64,000 nt of DNA from Tahibacter aquaticus (GTDB taxonomy: Bacteria > Pseudomonadota > Gammaproteobacteria > Xanthomonadales > Rhodanobacteraceae), in contig NZ_SNZH01000003.1 in the NCBI RefSeq assembly GCF_004363655.1, positions 118,020-182,019 of the forward strand, written 5' to 3'. Positions 45,615 to 54,688 of this stretch are shown piece after piece. A program made the position numbers and the translations under genes. A model generated the notes under the pieces. The model was not told the origin of the DNA. It ran no database searches and was given only the letters and a program-made list of their open reading frames with translations. Within the stretch, counting starts at the first letter, position 1; every line of letters starts with the position of its first letter.

Positions 45615-46932
45615 CGGCGTTCATCCGCGACTGCACCTGGGTGGAATTGAGCCAGGGGCCGATGGCATCGGCATGGGCCATGCCCAGTTCGGTCATCGCC
45701 ACGACAGCGCCGCGGCGCTCGGCCAGGCCGGCCCGTTCCAGTTCGGCCAGCTCGGCGAAGCAATCGTGCGCCGGCAGGCCGAAGCGCCGGGCGAATGCTT
45801 GCGTATCGAGGCCGGGCCAGGTCAGCAGCGACTGGATCAGGTAGCGCCGGCGCTGTTCGGCGGCGTCCAGCACGAAGCCGTAGCGTGCCGTGGCGAAGCT
45901 GGCTGCATCCTGGGCGATGTAGTTGCGCAGGATGGCGCTGACGCCGGCACGTTCCACCGCGTAGTGATCGGAATAGTGCAGCGTGCGCGTATAGGAGCGG
46001 GCGCCGCAGCCGAAACCGATCATGCCGTCGTCCTGGCAGCAGTAGGCCGGGCCCCCGCTTTCCGGCGCATGCGCGGCGCGGAACAGGCGCATGGATACCT
46101 GGGTATAGCCGGCAGCGCGCAAGGTATCGCGGCCGATGTCGTAGAGGGCGCGGCGCGGATCGTCGGCCAGCGCCACGTTGCCACGCTGCAGGCGCGCCAT
46201 GCCGGTGCGCTCGCGCACGTACAAAGGGTATAGGTATATTTCTTCCGGCTGCAGCGCGACCAGGCTGCGCAGCGAGGCGGCGAAGCTGGCTGCGGTCTGG
46301 CCGGGTATGCCGTAGATCAGGTCGAGGTTCAGCGTGGGGAAGCCCAGCCGGCGCACCTGCTCGACGGCGGCCAGCACGGCGCCGTTCTGCGCCGGGCGTA
46401 CGAGGGCCGACAGTTCTGCTTCGACAAAGCTCTGCACGCCCATGCTGACGCGGTCGATGCCGGCGTCGCGGCAGACCTGCAGGCGCTCGGCCGTGGCGGT
46501 CTCGGGGCTGACTTCAATGCCGCTCGGAATCTGTGCCAGCTCTGCGCCAAGCGCGCTGTAAACCGCGTCGAATACGCGCGCCAGCTGCGCAGCGGAAAGG
46601 TAACTGGGCGTGCCGCCGCCGATGGCGAAACGGGCGAACTGGCGCTGGCCCAGCAGCGCGCCGGTCACGCGTAACTGGGCGACCAGCTGGGTCACGTAGT
46701 CGTCGACCAGCGCCGCGCCCGGCTGGCCCAGGGCAAACAGGTTGCAGAAGCCGCAGCGGTAGGTGCAGAAAGGAACATGGATATAACCGAACAAGGCGCT
46801 GCGGTCTTCCTGCTGCCACAGCATATCCAGCGCCACCGGCTGTGCCAGCGGACGATAGGCCGACTTGTGCGGATAGGAGTAGCTGTAGGACTGATAGGGC
46901 GACTGGCGCAGGTGCGTGAGCAGGTCAGTCAT
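45601..46932 (-). CDS. STM4012-family radical SAM protein (HemN-like)
   Basis: The 443-aa protein is a HemN-type radical SAM enzyme: CTYRCGFC (C56-x3-C60-x2-C63), GGGTPSYLSAAQL, SPETATAERLQVCRDAGIDRVSMGVQSF and NLDLIYGIPGQT. It has an N-terminal block PYQSYSYSYPHKSAYRPL typical of this subfamily. I start at 46932; an ATG three codons earlier is equally possible. The upstream sulfatase-like gene overlaps it by 8 bp. HemN is a coproporphyrinogen oxidase, but this subfamily is found only in the STM4011-4015 cluster, so haem synthesis should not be assumed. Confidence 0.87.
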   Translation of the reverse strand: MTDLLTHLRQSPYQSYSYSYPHKSAYRPLAQPVALDMLWQQEDRSALFGYIHVPFCTYRCGFCNLFALGQPGAALVDDYVTQLVAQLRVTGALLGQRQFARFAIGGGTPSYLSAAQLARVFDAVYSALGAELAQIPSGIEVSPETATAERLQVCRDAGIDRVSMGVQSFVEAELSALVRPAQNGAVLAAVEQVRRLGFPTLNLDLIYGIPGQTAASFAASLRSLVALQPEEIYLYPLYVRERTGMARLQRGNVALADDPRRALYDIGRDTLRAAGYTQVSMRLFRAAHAPESGGPAYCCQDDGMIGFGCGARSYTRTLHYSDHYAVERAGVSAILRNYIAQDAASFATARYGFVLDAAEQRRRYLIQSLLTWPGLDTQAFARRFGLPAHDCFAELAELERAGLAERRGAVVAMTELGMAHADAIGPWLNSTQVQSRMNADAAA

Positions 46933-47749
46933 GGGCGGCAATCCGGAAATGCGTATACGGCACCTGCATCACGCTGGGATGGGCATGGCGATGGCCATGG
47001 TAGCCGTCTTCGCCATAGGACGTGCCGTGGTCGGAACAGAGCATGACGAAACTCGGCCCGCGCTGCGCCAGCGCCTGCCATAGCGGCGCGAGGGCCGCGT
47101 CGACATAGCGCAGCGCGGCGGCATGGGTATCCAGGCCATCCTGTGCTGCGCCGGCCAGGTAATGCCGGTTCGGCTGGTGGATCGCCGAGACATTGATGAA
47201 CAGGAAAACGCGGCGGCCGCGCAGATCGTCGCTCTGCAGCCGCGCGCAGGCCAGGGCGACCTGCCGCGCCGTGGAATCGGCATCGGTCACGCCGAATTCC
47301 GGCTGCCAATGGCTTTCCGCGAACAGGTTCGGCAACTGGCTGCCCAGCGGCGTCTGCTTGTTGAAAAAGCCGACGCCGCCGATGCACAGCGTGTGGTAGC
47401 CGAGCCGGGCGAGGCCGCCGACGATGCTGTCGGCATCGTCCAGTACCAGGCTGTGGGCGTGGGTGGTTTCGCTGCCGGGAAAGCGCAGGCAGAACAGGCG
47501 CGGATGCAGGCCGGGCTGTGCCGGCGTGGGCAGGAAGCCGGCAAAAAAAGCGCAATGCGCCGCATAGGTGAAGCTGCCTGGCGTATGCCGCAGCTGCCAG
47601 CCGTCGGTGCCCATGAATTGTGCAAGATGCGGCAAATGTCCGGCATGGAACTGCTGCTGCGCCACGTCGTAGCGCAAGGTGTCCAGGGTCACCAGCACCA
47701 GGTCGTGCGTGCCGGCGATGTGGCGCATATCGGGGATTTCAATTGGCAT
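46925..47749 (-). CDS. STM4013/SEN3800-family hydrolase (sulfatase-like)
   Basis: The 274-aa protein belongs to the alkaline phosphatase/sulfatase superfamily: LVLVTLDTLRYD (metal Asp and nucleophile region, Thr24 in place of a sulfatase Cys/Ser), FTYAAHCAFFAG, and SDHGTSYGEDGYHGHRHAH with the usual Asp-His metal ligands. It lacks the sulfatase C-x-P-x-R formylglycine motif, so a phosphatase or phosphotransferase role is more likely. It sits between the ATP-grasp-like STM4014 gene (11-bp overlap) and the STM4012 radical SAM gene (8-bp overlap), in keeping with one transcript. Substrate unknown. Confidence 0.85.
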   Translation of the reverse strand: MPIEIPDMRHIAGTHDLVLVTLDTLRYDVAQQQFHAGHLPHLAQFMGTDGWQLRHTPGSFTYAAHCAFFAGFLPTPAQPGLHPRLFCLRFPGSETTHAHSLVLDDADSIVGGLARLGYHTLCIGGVGFFNKQTPLGSQLPNLFAESHWQPEFGVTDADSTARQVALACARLQSDDLRGRRVFLFINVSAIHQPNRHYLAGAAQDGLDTHAAALRYVDAALAPLWQALAQRGPSFVMLCSDHGTSYGEDGYHGHRHAHPSVMQVPYTHFRIAAHD

Positions 47750-48869
47750 GGCACATCAGGCTGGCCTGGTCGTCATAGGTTTCGCAGCCGTCGTGGCGCA
47801 GGCCGGGCAGCAGGTCGCCGAAGGCGTTGGCTTCCAGCAGCGTGGTGCCGTGGGGTGTCACGATGGCGTCGAAGCCGATGCTGTGGCAGCCGGGGAAGGC
47901 CTGTGCCGCCGCAGCGATGGTGCGGGCAAGACTGGCCTGGCGGTGCGGGTCCAGCCAGTCGGGCTGGGCGCGCGCATTGCCCAGGTGCAGGTTGGTCATG
48001 GGGCTGCGGCTGATGCGGGCGACGCGCTGGCGTGCCTGGCCGGCATGGGCGACGACGCGCAGATCGTAGTGGCCGCGCTGCGGCGACGGTGCGCGCGGCT
48101 TGCGCACCCAGGCTTCCGCATAGGCGCCTTGTGCGGCAATGGCGTCGACCAGTGCCGCGATGTCGCTGCGGCGGCTGTAGCGGCTGACGCGCAGGTGGTT
48201 GAACACGCGGCCGCTCGCATCGCGCCGCGCCGAACTGTAGGCACTCAGGCGGCCGTCGCGGTGGCGCTGCAGGGCGATCACGCCGGCGGCGGAAGAACCG
48301 TAGCGCGGCTTGAGGAAGACGCGCGGCCAGTCGCCTGCGGGCCACTGCGCATCCAGCTGCTCCAGCGAATGCAACAGTCCCAGCAGCGGCGGTACCGGCA
48401 CATGCGCGGCGAGGGTCCGCTGGCATTGCCATTTGTCGGTCATGCCGCGGATGCCGGCCGTGCTGTTGAGCAGGCGCGGCGGCGCGGCGGCGCCTGCGAC
48501 GGCGGCGTCGATCCAGCCCAGTGCCTGGCCGAAGCCGGCCTGCCAGTAGTGCTGCGTGGCGAGTTCGCCGTGCAGCACGGGCGAGGGCGGCGCAGCGGCG
48601 CGGTCGCCGGCCTGCCAGCCCAGCAGGCGCAGACGCTGGGCGCAGTCGGCGTCTTCGCCGGGCGAGTCGATCTTGAGCCAGCGATGGCGGCCTTGTGCCA
48701 GGCGCTGCGCCAGCAGGGCCGGCGCGGCGAGGAAGGCGTTCCAGTCGAGCAGGTCCAGCGCCACGCCGGCGCGTGCGCAGGCCTGCTGCAGCAGCTGGCT
48801 GCGCCGCGATGCGGCATGGCCTAGCAGCAGCACTTCACTCGGAGACTTCGACGTAGCGATCGCCGTCAT
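47739..48869 (-). CDS. STM4014-family protein (ATP-grasp-like)
   Basis: The 376-aa protein has an N-terminal Rossmann-like region (VLLLGHAASRRSQLL) and an ATP-grasp-like core: TDKWQCQRTLA, RVFLKPRYGSSAAGV (nucleotide-binding Lys and glycine loop), HYDLRVVAHAGQ and FDAIVTPHGTTLLEANAFGD (metal-binding Glu/Asn). ATP-grasp enzymes form amide bonds with ATP. The ATG at 48869 overlaps the STM4015 gene by 35 bp; a GTG at 48833, just after that stop, gives a start VLLLGH and may be the real one. Predicted partner of the two radical SAM enzymes. Confidence 0.82.
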   Translation of the reverse strand: MTAIATSKSPSEVLLLGHAASRRSQLLQQACARAGVALDLLDWNAFLAAPALLAQRLAQGRHRWLKIDSPGEDADCAQRLRLLGWQAGDRAAAPPSPVLHGELATQHYWQAGFGQALGWIDAAVAGAAAPPRLLNSTAGIRGMTDKWQCQRTLAAHVPVPPLLGLLHSLEQLDAQWPAGDWPRVFLKPRYGSSAAGVIALQRHRDGRLSAYSSARRDASGRVFNHLRVSRYSRRSDIAALVDAIAAQGAYAEAWVRKPRAPSPQRGHYDLRVVAHAGQARQRVARISRSPMTNLHLGNARAQPDWLDPHRQASLARTIAAAAQAFPGCHSIGFDAIVTPHGTTLLEANAFGDLLPGLRHDGCETYDDQASLMCHAN

Positions 48870-49746
48870 CCTCTTCCTGGGCTTCGTCGATACGCAGCTG
48901 CAGCGGCAGGGCGCGCAGGCTGGTGATCAGCGGCTTGGAAATGTAATGGTGGTTCAGATCCAGCACTTTCAGGCCGGCCAGATAGGGGCTGGCGATCAGC
49001 GCGGCGGCGCCCTTGTCGCCGAGGGTGCCCATGGACAGGTCCAGCGTGTGCAGGCTGCTCAGCCAGGGCTGCTGGGCGATATGCTCGGCCAGTTCGTCGG
49101 CGATCTGCGCATTGCGCAGGCCAAGGTAGTGCAGGCGTTCCGGGCGGATATGCCGCAGCAGCTCGATGTAGTCGCCCAGCTTGCCGTCGAAGCCGTAGCC
49201 GTCGTCGCCCAGCCACAGTTCCAGATGGCGCAGGGCCGGCATGGTGGAATTCTGGATATTGCGTACAATTTTCGTGGGCAGGCCGCCGGTTTCCAGGGCC
49301 AGCTCGCGCAGGGCATGGTGTTCGAAGGCGGGCAGTACCAGGCCGTCGGTGCCGCGGATGCGCAGGGTTTCCAGGCCGTGGAAGGTTTTCAGCAATTTGC
49401 TGTAGTCACCCTGCTTGATCCAGGAGATCTCGCAGTCTTCCGAAGTCATGTCGCCGATGAACAGCGCCTTGAGTTCGGTCAGTTCCGGCTGGCGTTCGAC
49501 CAGGCGGTCGAGGAAGGCCTGCGGGTCGTCTTCGGAGGCCGTCGCCCAGGCGCCGAGGATCAGTGCTTCCAGCGTGGCCGGCGTGGTCTTGGCGAGGAAA
49601 TCGTCGAGCAGCGCGACCTGGCTTTCGTCGGCTTCGTATTCCTGGCCCAGGCGGTAGACCGCGGCGGATTTCTTCAGCTCGTCGCCGTAGGCGAATTCGA
49701 CTACGCGCTTGCCGAAGAACGTTTCGGCATGGTGACTGACGGTCAT
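48835..49746 (-). CDS. STM4015-family leucine-rich-repeat protein
   Basis: The 303-aa protein heads the cluster. Its N-terminus (MTVSHHAETFFGKRVVEF) is followed by leucine-rich repeats: LETLRIRG, LRELALETGGL, LRHLELWLGDDGYG, LHYLGLRNAQI, LHTLDLSMGTLGDKG, LKVLDLNHHYIS. The C-terminus is acidic (EAQEEDDGD). LRR proteins bind other proteins, so it may be the substrate or a docking partner for the enzymes. The longer frame upstream lies opposite the DUF1993 gene and was not used. Confidence 0.85.
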   Translation of the reverse strand: MTVSHHAETFFGKRVVEFAYGDELKKSAAVYRLGQEYEADESQVALLDDFLAKTTPATLEALILGAWATASEDDPQAFLDRLVERQPELTELKALFIGDMTSEDCEISWIKQGDYSKLLKTFHGLETLRIRGTDGLVLPAFEHHALRELALETGGLPTKIVRNIQNSTMPALRHLELWLGDDGYGFDGKLGDYIELLRHIRPERLHYLGLRNAQIADELAEHIAQQPWLSSLHTLDLSMGTLGDKGAAALIASPYLAGLKVLDLNHHYISKPLITSLRALPLQLRIDEAQEEDDGDRYVEVSE

Positions 49747-49944
49747 GGTGCGTCCGTTCGTGGGGCGGGACGGGCAGTTTAAGCGAGTCGCCCGCAGGCG
49801 TCGTGTGACCGGATACGACATGCCGGGCAATTGCGGCGGATCACGCGGAATGTTGCATGGTGTTGACGGGTTCGCTGTCAGTGCCGTGGCGAACTGCTGC
49901 CGTATACTCCGGCGCGATTCGACCATTCCCTGCGGAGTCCTGGC

Positions 49945-50472
49945 ATGACTTTCTCGCTCTATGCGGCAACCGTTCCGTCCTATGTGCAGATGCTGGGTGC
50001 GATGCTCGGCCTGATCGACAAGGCCGAGGCCTATTGCGCGGAAACCGGCCTTGCTGCCGAGGCATTGCTGCAGGCGCGGCTGGCCGAGGACATGCGTCCG
50101 TTCACCTACCAGATCAAATCGACCGCGGTGCATTCGCTGGGCGCGATCGAAGGCGTGCGCAAGGGGTCGTTCAGCCCTGACAACAGCACGCCGCCGGATA
50201 CCTTCGACGCATTGCGGACGCGCCTGTACGAAACCCTTGCAGCGCTGCAGGCGATAGACCCGGCGGAAGTGAACGGCTTTGTCGGCCGCCCCATGCAATT
50301 CATCGCGGGCGAACGCCGGCTGGATTTCACGGCGGAGAATTTCCTGCTGTCGTTCTCGCAGCCGAATTTCTATTTCCATGCGACGACGGCATACGACCTG
50401 CTGCGCTGGAAGGGCGTGGCGCTGGTCAAGCGCGATTTCATGGGCATGCCGCGGATGAATGCGCCGCCGTGA
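49945..50472 (+). CDS. DUF1993 family protein
   Basis: The 175-aa protein matches DUF1993: LYAATVPSYVQMLGAMLGLIDKAEAYC, RLAEDMRPFTYQIKSTAVHS, FTAENFLLSFSQPNFYFHATTAYDLLRWKGVALVKRDFMG. The family is a DinB-like four-helix bundle with conserved His residues that could bind metal; no activity is known to me. It is divergent from the STM4011-4015 cluster with 198 bp between starts, and a TATACT -10-like sequence at 49903-49908 lies 37 bp before its ATG. Confidence 0.88.
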   Translation: MTFSLYAATVPSYVQMLGAMLGLIDKAEAYCAETGLAAEALLQARLAEDMRPFTYQIKSTAVHSLGAIEGVRKGSFSPDNSTPPDTFDALRTRLYETLAALQAIDPAEVNGFVGRPMQFIAGERRLDFTAENFLLSFSQPNFYFHATTAYDLLRWKGVALVKRDFMGMPRMNAPP

Positions 50473-50797
50473 GGCGGTGGCGGAAAGCGTAGCGGGCGTG
50501 TCGGTAGATGCCGGCTGGATCGGACCTTGCTCTGGCTTTTTGTTGCGGATATGCCGCGATGTCGGAGGTGCGCCTTTGGCTTACTCCAACCTACGTAGGT
50601 TGGCGCTGAGCAGCGCGAACCCCGACATCGCGGTGTTCCATTGGCAAAGACTGTAAAACGAAGCGTTTTCCGTTGTGTCGATGCGTGTGCCGGCGGGGTG
50701 TAAACCGCTTCGGCATGGGCGTTGGGCTGCGGACAGGCCGCGATGTTGGGATACGCCTTTGGCTTACCCCAACCTGGCTTTCGCCTACGCTGCCGCG
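50473..50797. other. Intergenic region with back-to-back REPs
   Basis: These 325 bp consist largely of the repeat described at 50557-50775. No gene is supported. Confidence 0.6.
50557..50775. repeat. REP pair joined at CTAC/GTAG, trailing unit and inverted REP
   Basis: A minus-oriented REP ends in CCAACCTAC and immediately meets GTAGGTTGG of a plus-oriented REP (junction CTAC|GTAG at 50591-50598), a classic tail-to-tail BIME. After CATCGCGG come decayed units (AAAACGAAGCG core), closed by a third, inverted REP (CGATGTTGGG ... CCCCAACC, 50741-50775). Confidence 0.75.
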
Positions 50798-52153
50798 TCA
50801 GCCTACGCCGTCGGCAATCTCGAACTGGCAGCCGGTCTTGGCCTTGACGTCGGCCAGGCTGATGCCGTCGTGCAGTTCGATCAGGCGCAGTCCGCCGCTT
50901 TCCTTGACTTCGAATACGCACAGTTCGGTGATGATCAGGTCGACCACGTTCTTGCCGGTCAGCGGCAGGGCGCATTCGGGCAGGATCTTGGGCGAACCGT
51001 CCTTGGCGGTGTGTTCCATCAGCACGACGACGCGCTTGACGCCGGAGACCAGGTCCATCGCGCCGCCCGGGCCCTTGACCATCTTGCCCGGCACCATCCA
51101 GTTGGCCAGGTCGCCGTTTTCCGACACTTCCAGGCCACCGAGGATGGACAGGTCGATATGGCCGCCGCGGATCATGGCGAAGGAATCGGCGCTGGAGAAG
51201 AAGCTCGATCCGGGGATCGCGGTGATGGTCTGCTTGCCGGCGTTGATCAGGTCGGCGTCGACCTTGTCTTCGGTCGGGAAGGGGCCGATGCCGAGCAGGC
51301 CGTTCTCCGACTGCAGGGTGACGTTGACGCCGGCGGGAATATGGTTGGCCACCAGGGTCGGGATACCGATGCCGAGGTTGACGCAGTAGCCGTCGCGCAG
51401 TTCTTTCGCGGCACGCCGGGCCATCATGTCGCGCACGGGGTTTTCCTTGCCGGCCGCGCCGCCGGTGACGGTGCGGAATTCGATGCGCTTTTCGTAGTTC
51501 TTGCCCTGCACGATGCGGTCGATGTAGATGCCGGGGGTGTGGATCTGGTCGGGTTCCAGCTCGCCGGTTTCCACCAGCTCTTCCACTTCGGCCACGGTGA
51601 CCTTGCCGCAGGTGGCGATCATCGGGTTGAAATTACGCGCGGTTTTTCGATAGACCAGGTTGCCGAACTTGTCGCCTTTCCAGGCCTTGACGATGGATAC
51701 GTCGGCAGTGATGGCCGGTTCGAGCACGTATTCCTTGCCGTCGAATTCCTTGGTCTCGCGCTTTTCCGCCAGCTTGGTGCCGAAGGCGGTGCGGGTATAG
51801 AAGCCGGGAATGCCGGCGCCGCCAGCGCGCAGGCGCTCGGCCAGGGTGCCTTGCGGGGTGAGTTCCAGTTCCAGCTCGCCGGCCAGTACCTGGCGTTCGA
51901 ATTCCTTGTTCTCGCCGACGTAGGAGGCGATGACTTTCTTGACCTGGCGTGTCTTCAGCAGCGGGCCCATGCCGAAATCGTCGACGCCGGCGTTGTTGCC
52001 GACGATGGTCAGGCCCTTGGTGCCGGCTTCTTTGAGCGCCTGGATCAGGTTCTCCGGAATGCCGCAGAGGCCGAAGCCGCCGGCGGCGAGGGTCATGTCG
52101 TCGAAGAGCAGGCCGTCCAGGGCTTCGGCGGCGGAGTTGTATACCTTTTTCAC
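50798..52153 (-). CDS. Fused 3-oxoacid CoA-transferase (SCOT type, A+B subunits)
   Basis: The 451-aa protein moves CoA from succinyl-CoA to acetoacetate, for use of ketone bodies and 3-oxoacids. The N-half (residues 1-230) is the A subunit with [25 protein letters not shown] and [12 protein letters not shown]; the C-half (240-451) is the B subunit with the active-site Glu283 in [12 protein letters not shown], then [11 protein letters not shown] and GGAMDLVSG. In most bacteria the two are separate genes; here they are one frame joined by a short linker, as in animal SCOT. The ATG follows GAAAAGGAC upstream. Monocistronic. Confidence 0.9.
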   Translation of the reverse strand: MKKVYNSAAEALDGLLFDDMTLAAGGFGLCGIPENLIQALKEAGTKGLTIVGNNAGVDDFGMGPLLKTRQVKKVIASYVGENKEFERQVLAGELELELTPQGTLAERLRAGGAGIPGFYTRTAFGTKLAEKRETKEFDGKEYVLEPAITADVSIVKAWKGDKFGNLVYRKTARNFNPMIATCGKVTVAEVEELVETGELEPDQIHTPGIYIDRIVQGKNYEKRIEFRTVTGGAAGKENPVRDMMARRAAKELRDGYCVNLGIGIPTLVANHIPAGVNVTLQSENGLLGIGPFPTEDKVDADLINAGKQTITAIPGSSFFSSADSFAMIRGGHIDLSILGGLEVSENGDLANWMVPGKMVKGPGGAMDLVSGVKRVVVLMEHTAKDGSPKILPECALPLTGKNVVDLIITELCVFEVKESGGLRLIELHDGISLADVKAKTGCQFEIADGVG

Positions 52154-52276
52154 GGTGCGTCCTTTTCAAGAAGCGGCGGGTCGGGTGGCCGGCTCGCCCG
52201 CACGGGGCGGCTGGCAGCGGCGCGAGGGTAGTACGCCGGCACGTATCCGGCCAATTGTACTTCGGGGAAAACCGCC

Positions 52277-54484
52277 CTACGGGTCCGAACGCAGCAGGCT
52301 GCCGAAGCTCAGGTAGAACGAATTGTTGCCGCCCTCCGCATGGCCGAAGCCCAGGAACATGGGGCCGAGGAAGGTATCCACGCCGAGGAAGACACTGCCG
52401 GCGCCGATGAGGTCGCTGCGGTTGATCGCTTCGCGCGAATCCCAGATGCCGCCGACTTCGAGGCTGCCGCCGAGGTAGACGGGAACGGACACCAGTTGCT
52501 CCGCGTCGGTCAGGCGGCGGTAGTAGACCATCCGGCCCAGCGCGATCTGGTTGGCCAGGATCTGGTTTTCCGTAAAGCCCGACAGGTTGGCCAGGCCGCC
52601 CAGGGTGCCGAAGGTGGACAGCAGGTTGTTGTCGCCGCCCGCGGAATGCACGCGCGCGCCGAGCAGCCAGCGGTTGGGCCCGCGGGAAAAGGCCGTGTCC
52701 CAGCTCAGGCGCGAGACGTCCGAGGCGGTGCCGTCCTCGCCGCTGAAAAGGAATTCGTGCGACAGGTCCAGGCGTGTGCCGCGGCTGGGAAAGCCGGAAT
52801 CGTCCAGGCTGTCGCGGGTGGCGCGCAGCATCAGGCCGCCGTAGGTATTGCTGATGGCGCCGGGCAGCTCGGGCGTGCCGACGCGGCGCTTGGCCTCGTC
52901 GTAGCCGTATTCCAGGGTGCTGGACAGGCGCCAGGTGGAGTTCGGCGTATAGCCCAGTTCGGTCGCGAGCAGGCCGCGGCTGCGACGGTATTCGGCCACG
53001 GCGTCGTTGGCGACGGAGAGATCGGCGCCGATCGGGAAGTTGTAGGCGCGGTAGTCGAAATACGGGGCGACGTAGTATTGGCCGGCGTCGCCGAAGGGCT
53101 GGTAGAACTCGCTGTGCAGGCCGGTGACGCGGCCCAGCTCGACCCGGTTGCGCGATTCGCCGCCCCGCTCGTTCAGGCCGGTGAAGTTGATTTCGCCGAT
53201 CAGCTGGTAGCTGTTGCGGCCGGCGAAATCGTCTGACAGGCGCAGGCCGAAGCGCAGGAAGTTCGGTCCCCAGCCCTTGTCCACCGGCTGTACCGACAGG
53301 CCGGTCTGGCCGTCGCGGTTTTCCAGCTGGTAGGTGATGCGTTCGTAGCTGCCGTCGCCATAGGCCAGGCCAATGTCTTTTTCCAGTTGTTCGGTATCCA
53401 GCGGCTTGCCGACGCTGTCGGACAGGCGCTGCTCCACGTAAGCGGCGGTGCGGCTGCGGCCGCGCAGCACGTCCAGGAAGGCGATCAGCGGCGGATCGAA
53501 CCGCGGCTTGCGATGGCGCTGCTGGAAGGCGGCGTAGTCGGCCTCGCTGACGGCGTAGCGGCGCAGCGCCGGCAGGGCGGCTTCGGCCGCGGCCATGCCG
53601 GCGGCGACGGCTTCGGGCGAGCGGTTGAAATCGGCGCTGCCGATATCGCCCATGACTGGCACCAGCAGCACGTCGGCGTCCTGGTCCAGGCTGGCGAGTT
53701 GCAGGTCGGTCTCGCGCTTCATCAGGGTGCCCAGCATCTGGTTGGCGATGCTGAAGGGTGAGTTGAGTTTTTCCTCGGGCAGCAGCGGCTCGCCCACGCT
53801 GACCACGATCATGCGCGTGGCGCCCAGCTCGCGCGCGATGTCGATGGGTACATTGTCCACAATGCCGCCGTCTACCATGAGCTTGCCGCGGTAGCGGATC
53901 GGCGCGAACGCGCCGGGCACCGACATGGAGGCACGGATGGCCATGGCCAGGTCGCCGTCGTGGAACACGACTTTTTCGCCGCTGATGATGTCGGTGGCGA
54001 CGGGGCGGAACGGAATCGGCAGCTGGTCGAATGTATCCAGGTGGGCGGTGGACAGCAGCAGCCGGCGCAGCAGCAATTGCAGTTTCTGCCCCTGGATCAT
54101 GCCGCGGGGCAGGGCGATGCTGCCGTCCTTGAGGCCCAGTTCGATGCCGCCCAGGAAGCGCAGTTCGTCTTCCTTGCGCCGCATCGGCAGTTCTTCGCGC
54201 GAGGGGTCGTCGCGGAACATGTCTTTCCAGTCGATGCCCTTGAGCACGGCCTCGACCGCGTCGGCGTCGTAGCCCGCGGCGTAGAGGCCGCCGGCGATCG
54301 CGCCCATGGACGTGCCAGTGATGCAGTCGACCGGAATGCGCTCGCGCTCCAGTACTTTCAGTACGCCGATATGCGCCGCGCCGCGGGCGCCGCCGCCGCC
54401 GAGTACCAGGCAGGTCTTGGCCTGGGCGAGCAGGGGGCTGGCCAGCAGGGCCAGGGCCAGGAGCAGGAAGCGGGGGCGGAACAT
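52277..54484 (-). CDS. PlpD-like type Vd secreted patatin phospholipase
   Basis: The 735-aa protein has a signal peptide (MFRPRFLLLALALLAS..., start at 54484; longer frame rejected), then a patatin lipase domain: glycine-rich oxyanion GGGGARG at 29-35, nucleophile Ser59 in GTSMG, and catalytic Asp205 in the DGG motif. A POTRA-like segment (about 320-400: AYVEQRLSDSVGKPLDTEQLEKDIG) and a C-terminal BamA/Omp85-type barrel (to about 735) follow. This is the type Vd autotransporter layout of PlpD, a secreted or surface phospholipase A1. It is monocistronic. Confidence 0.93.
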   Translation of the reverse strand: MFRPRFLLLALALLASPLLAQAKTCLVLGGGGARGAAHIGVLKVLERERIPVDCITGTSMGAIAGGLYAAGYDADAVEAVLKGIDWKDMFRDDPSREELPMRRKEDELRFLGGIELGLKDGSIALPRGMIQGQKLQLLLRRLLLSTAHLDTFDQLPIPFRPVATDIISGEKVVFHDGDLAMAIRASMSVPGAFAPIRYRGKLMVDGGIVDNVPIDIARELGATRMIVVSVGEPLLPEEKLNSPFSIANQMLGTLMKRETDLQLASLDQDADVLLVPVMGDIGSADFNRSPEAVAAGMAAAEAALPALRRYAVSEADYAAFQQRHRKPRFDPPLIAFLDVLRGRSRTAAYVEQRLSDSVGKPLDTEQLEKDIGLAYGDGSYERITYQLENRDGQTGLSVQPVDKGWGPNFLRFGLRLSDDFAGRNSYQLIGEINFTGLNERGGESRNRVELGRVTGLHSEFYQPFGDAGQYYVAPYFDYRAYNFPIGADLSVANDAVAEYRRSRGLLATELGYTPNSTWRLSSTLEYGYDEAKRRVGTPELPGAISNTYGGLMLRATRDSLDDSGFPSRGTRLDLSHEFLFSGEDGTASDVSRLSWDTAFSRGPNRWLLGARVHSAGGDNNLLSTFGTLGGLANLSGFTENQILANQIALGRMVYYRRLTDAEQLVSVPVYLGGSLEVGGIWDSREAINRSDLIGAGSVFLGVDTFLGPMFLGFGHAEGGNNSFYLSFGSLLRSDP

Positions 54485-54688
54485 GTGCAGTCTCGATTCG
54501 CAGCAGTCAGGGGCGCACCGGTCTTTTACCCGAGCAAAATAAAAATTGCTCGTGCGACGCAGCGGGCGACAGCGGAAGCAGGGCGGCGGCTGACGACGGT
54601 GGCGCGGCAAACCCGCTACGAGGCGGTGCGGCTACGTCAGCCGCCACGGTCTTCAGGTGTGCGGGCCGGCATTGCGCCGGCCACGGGG

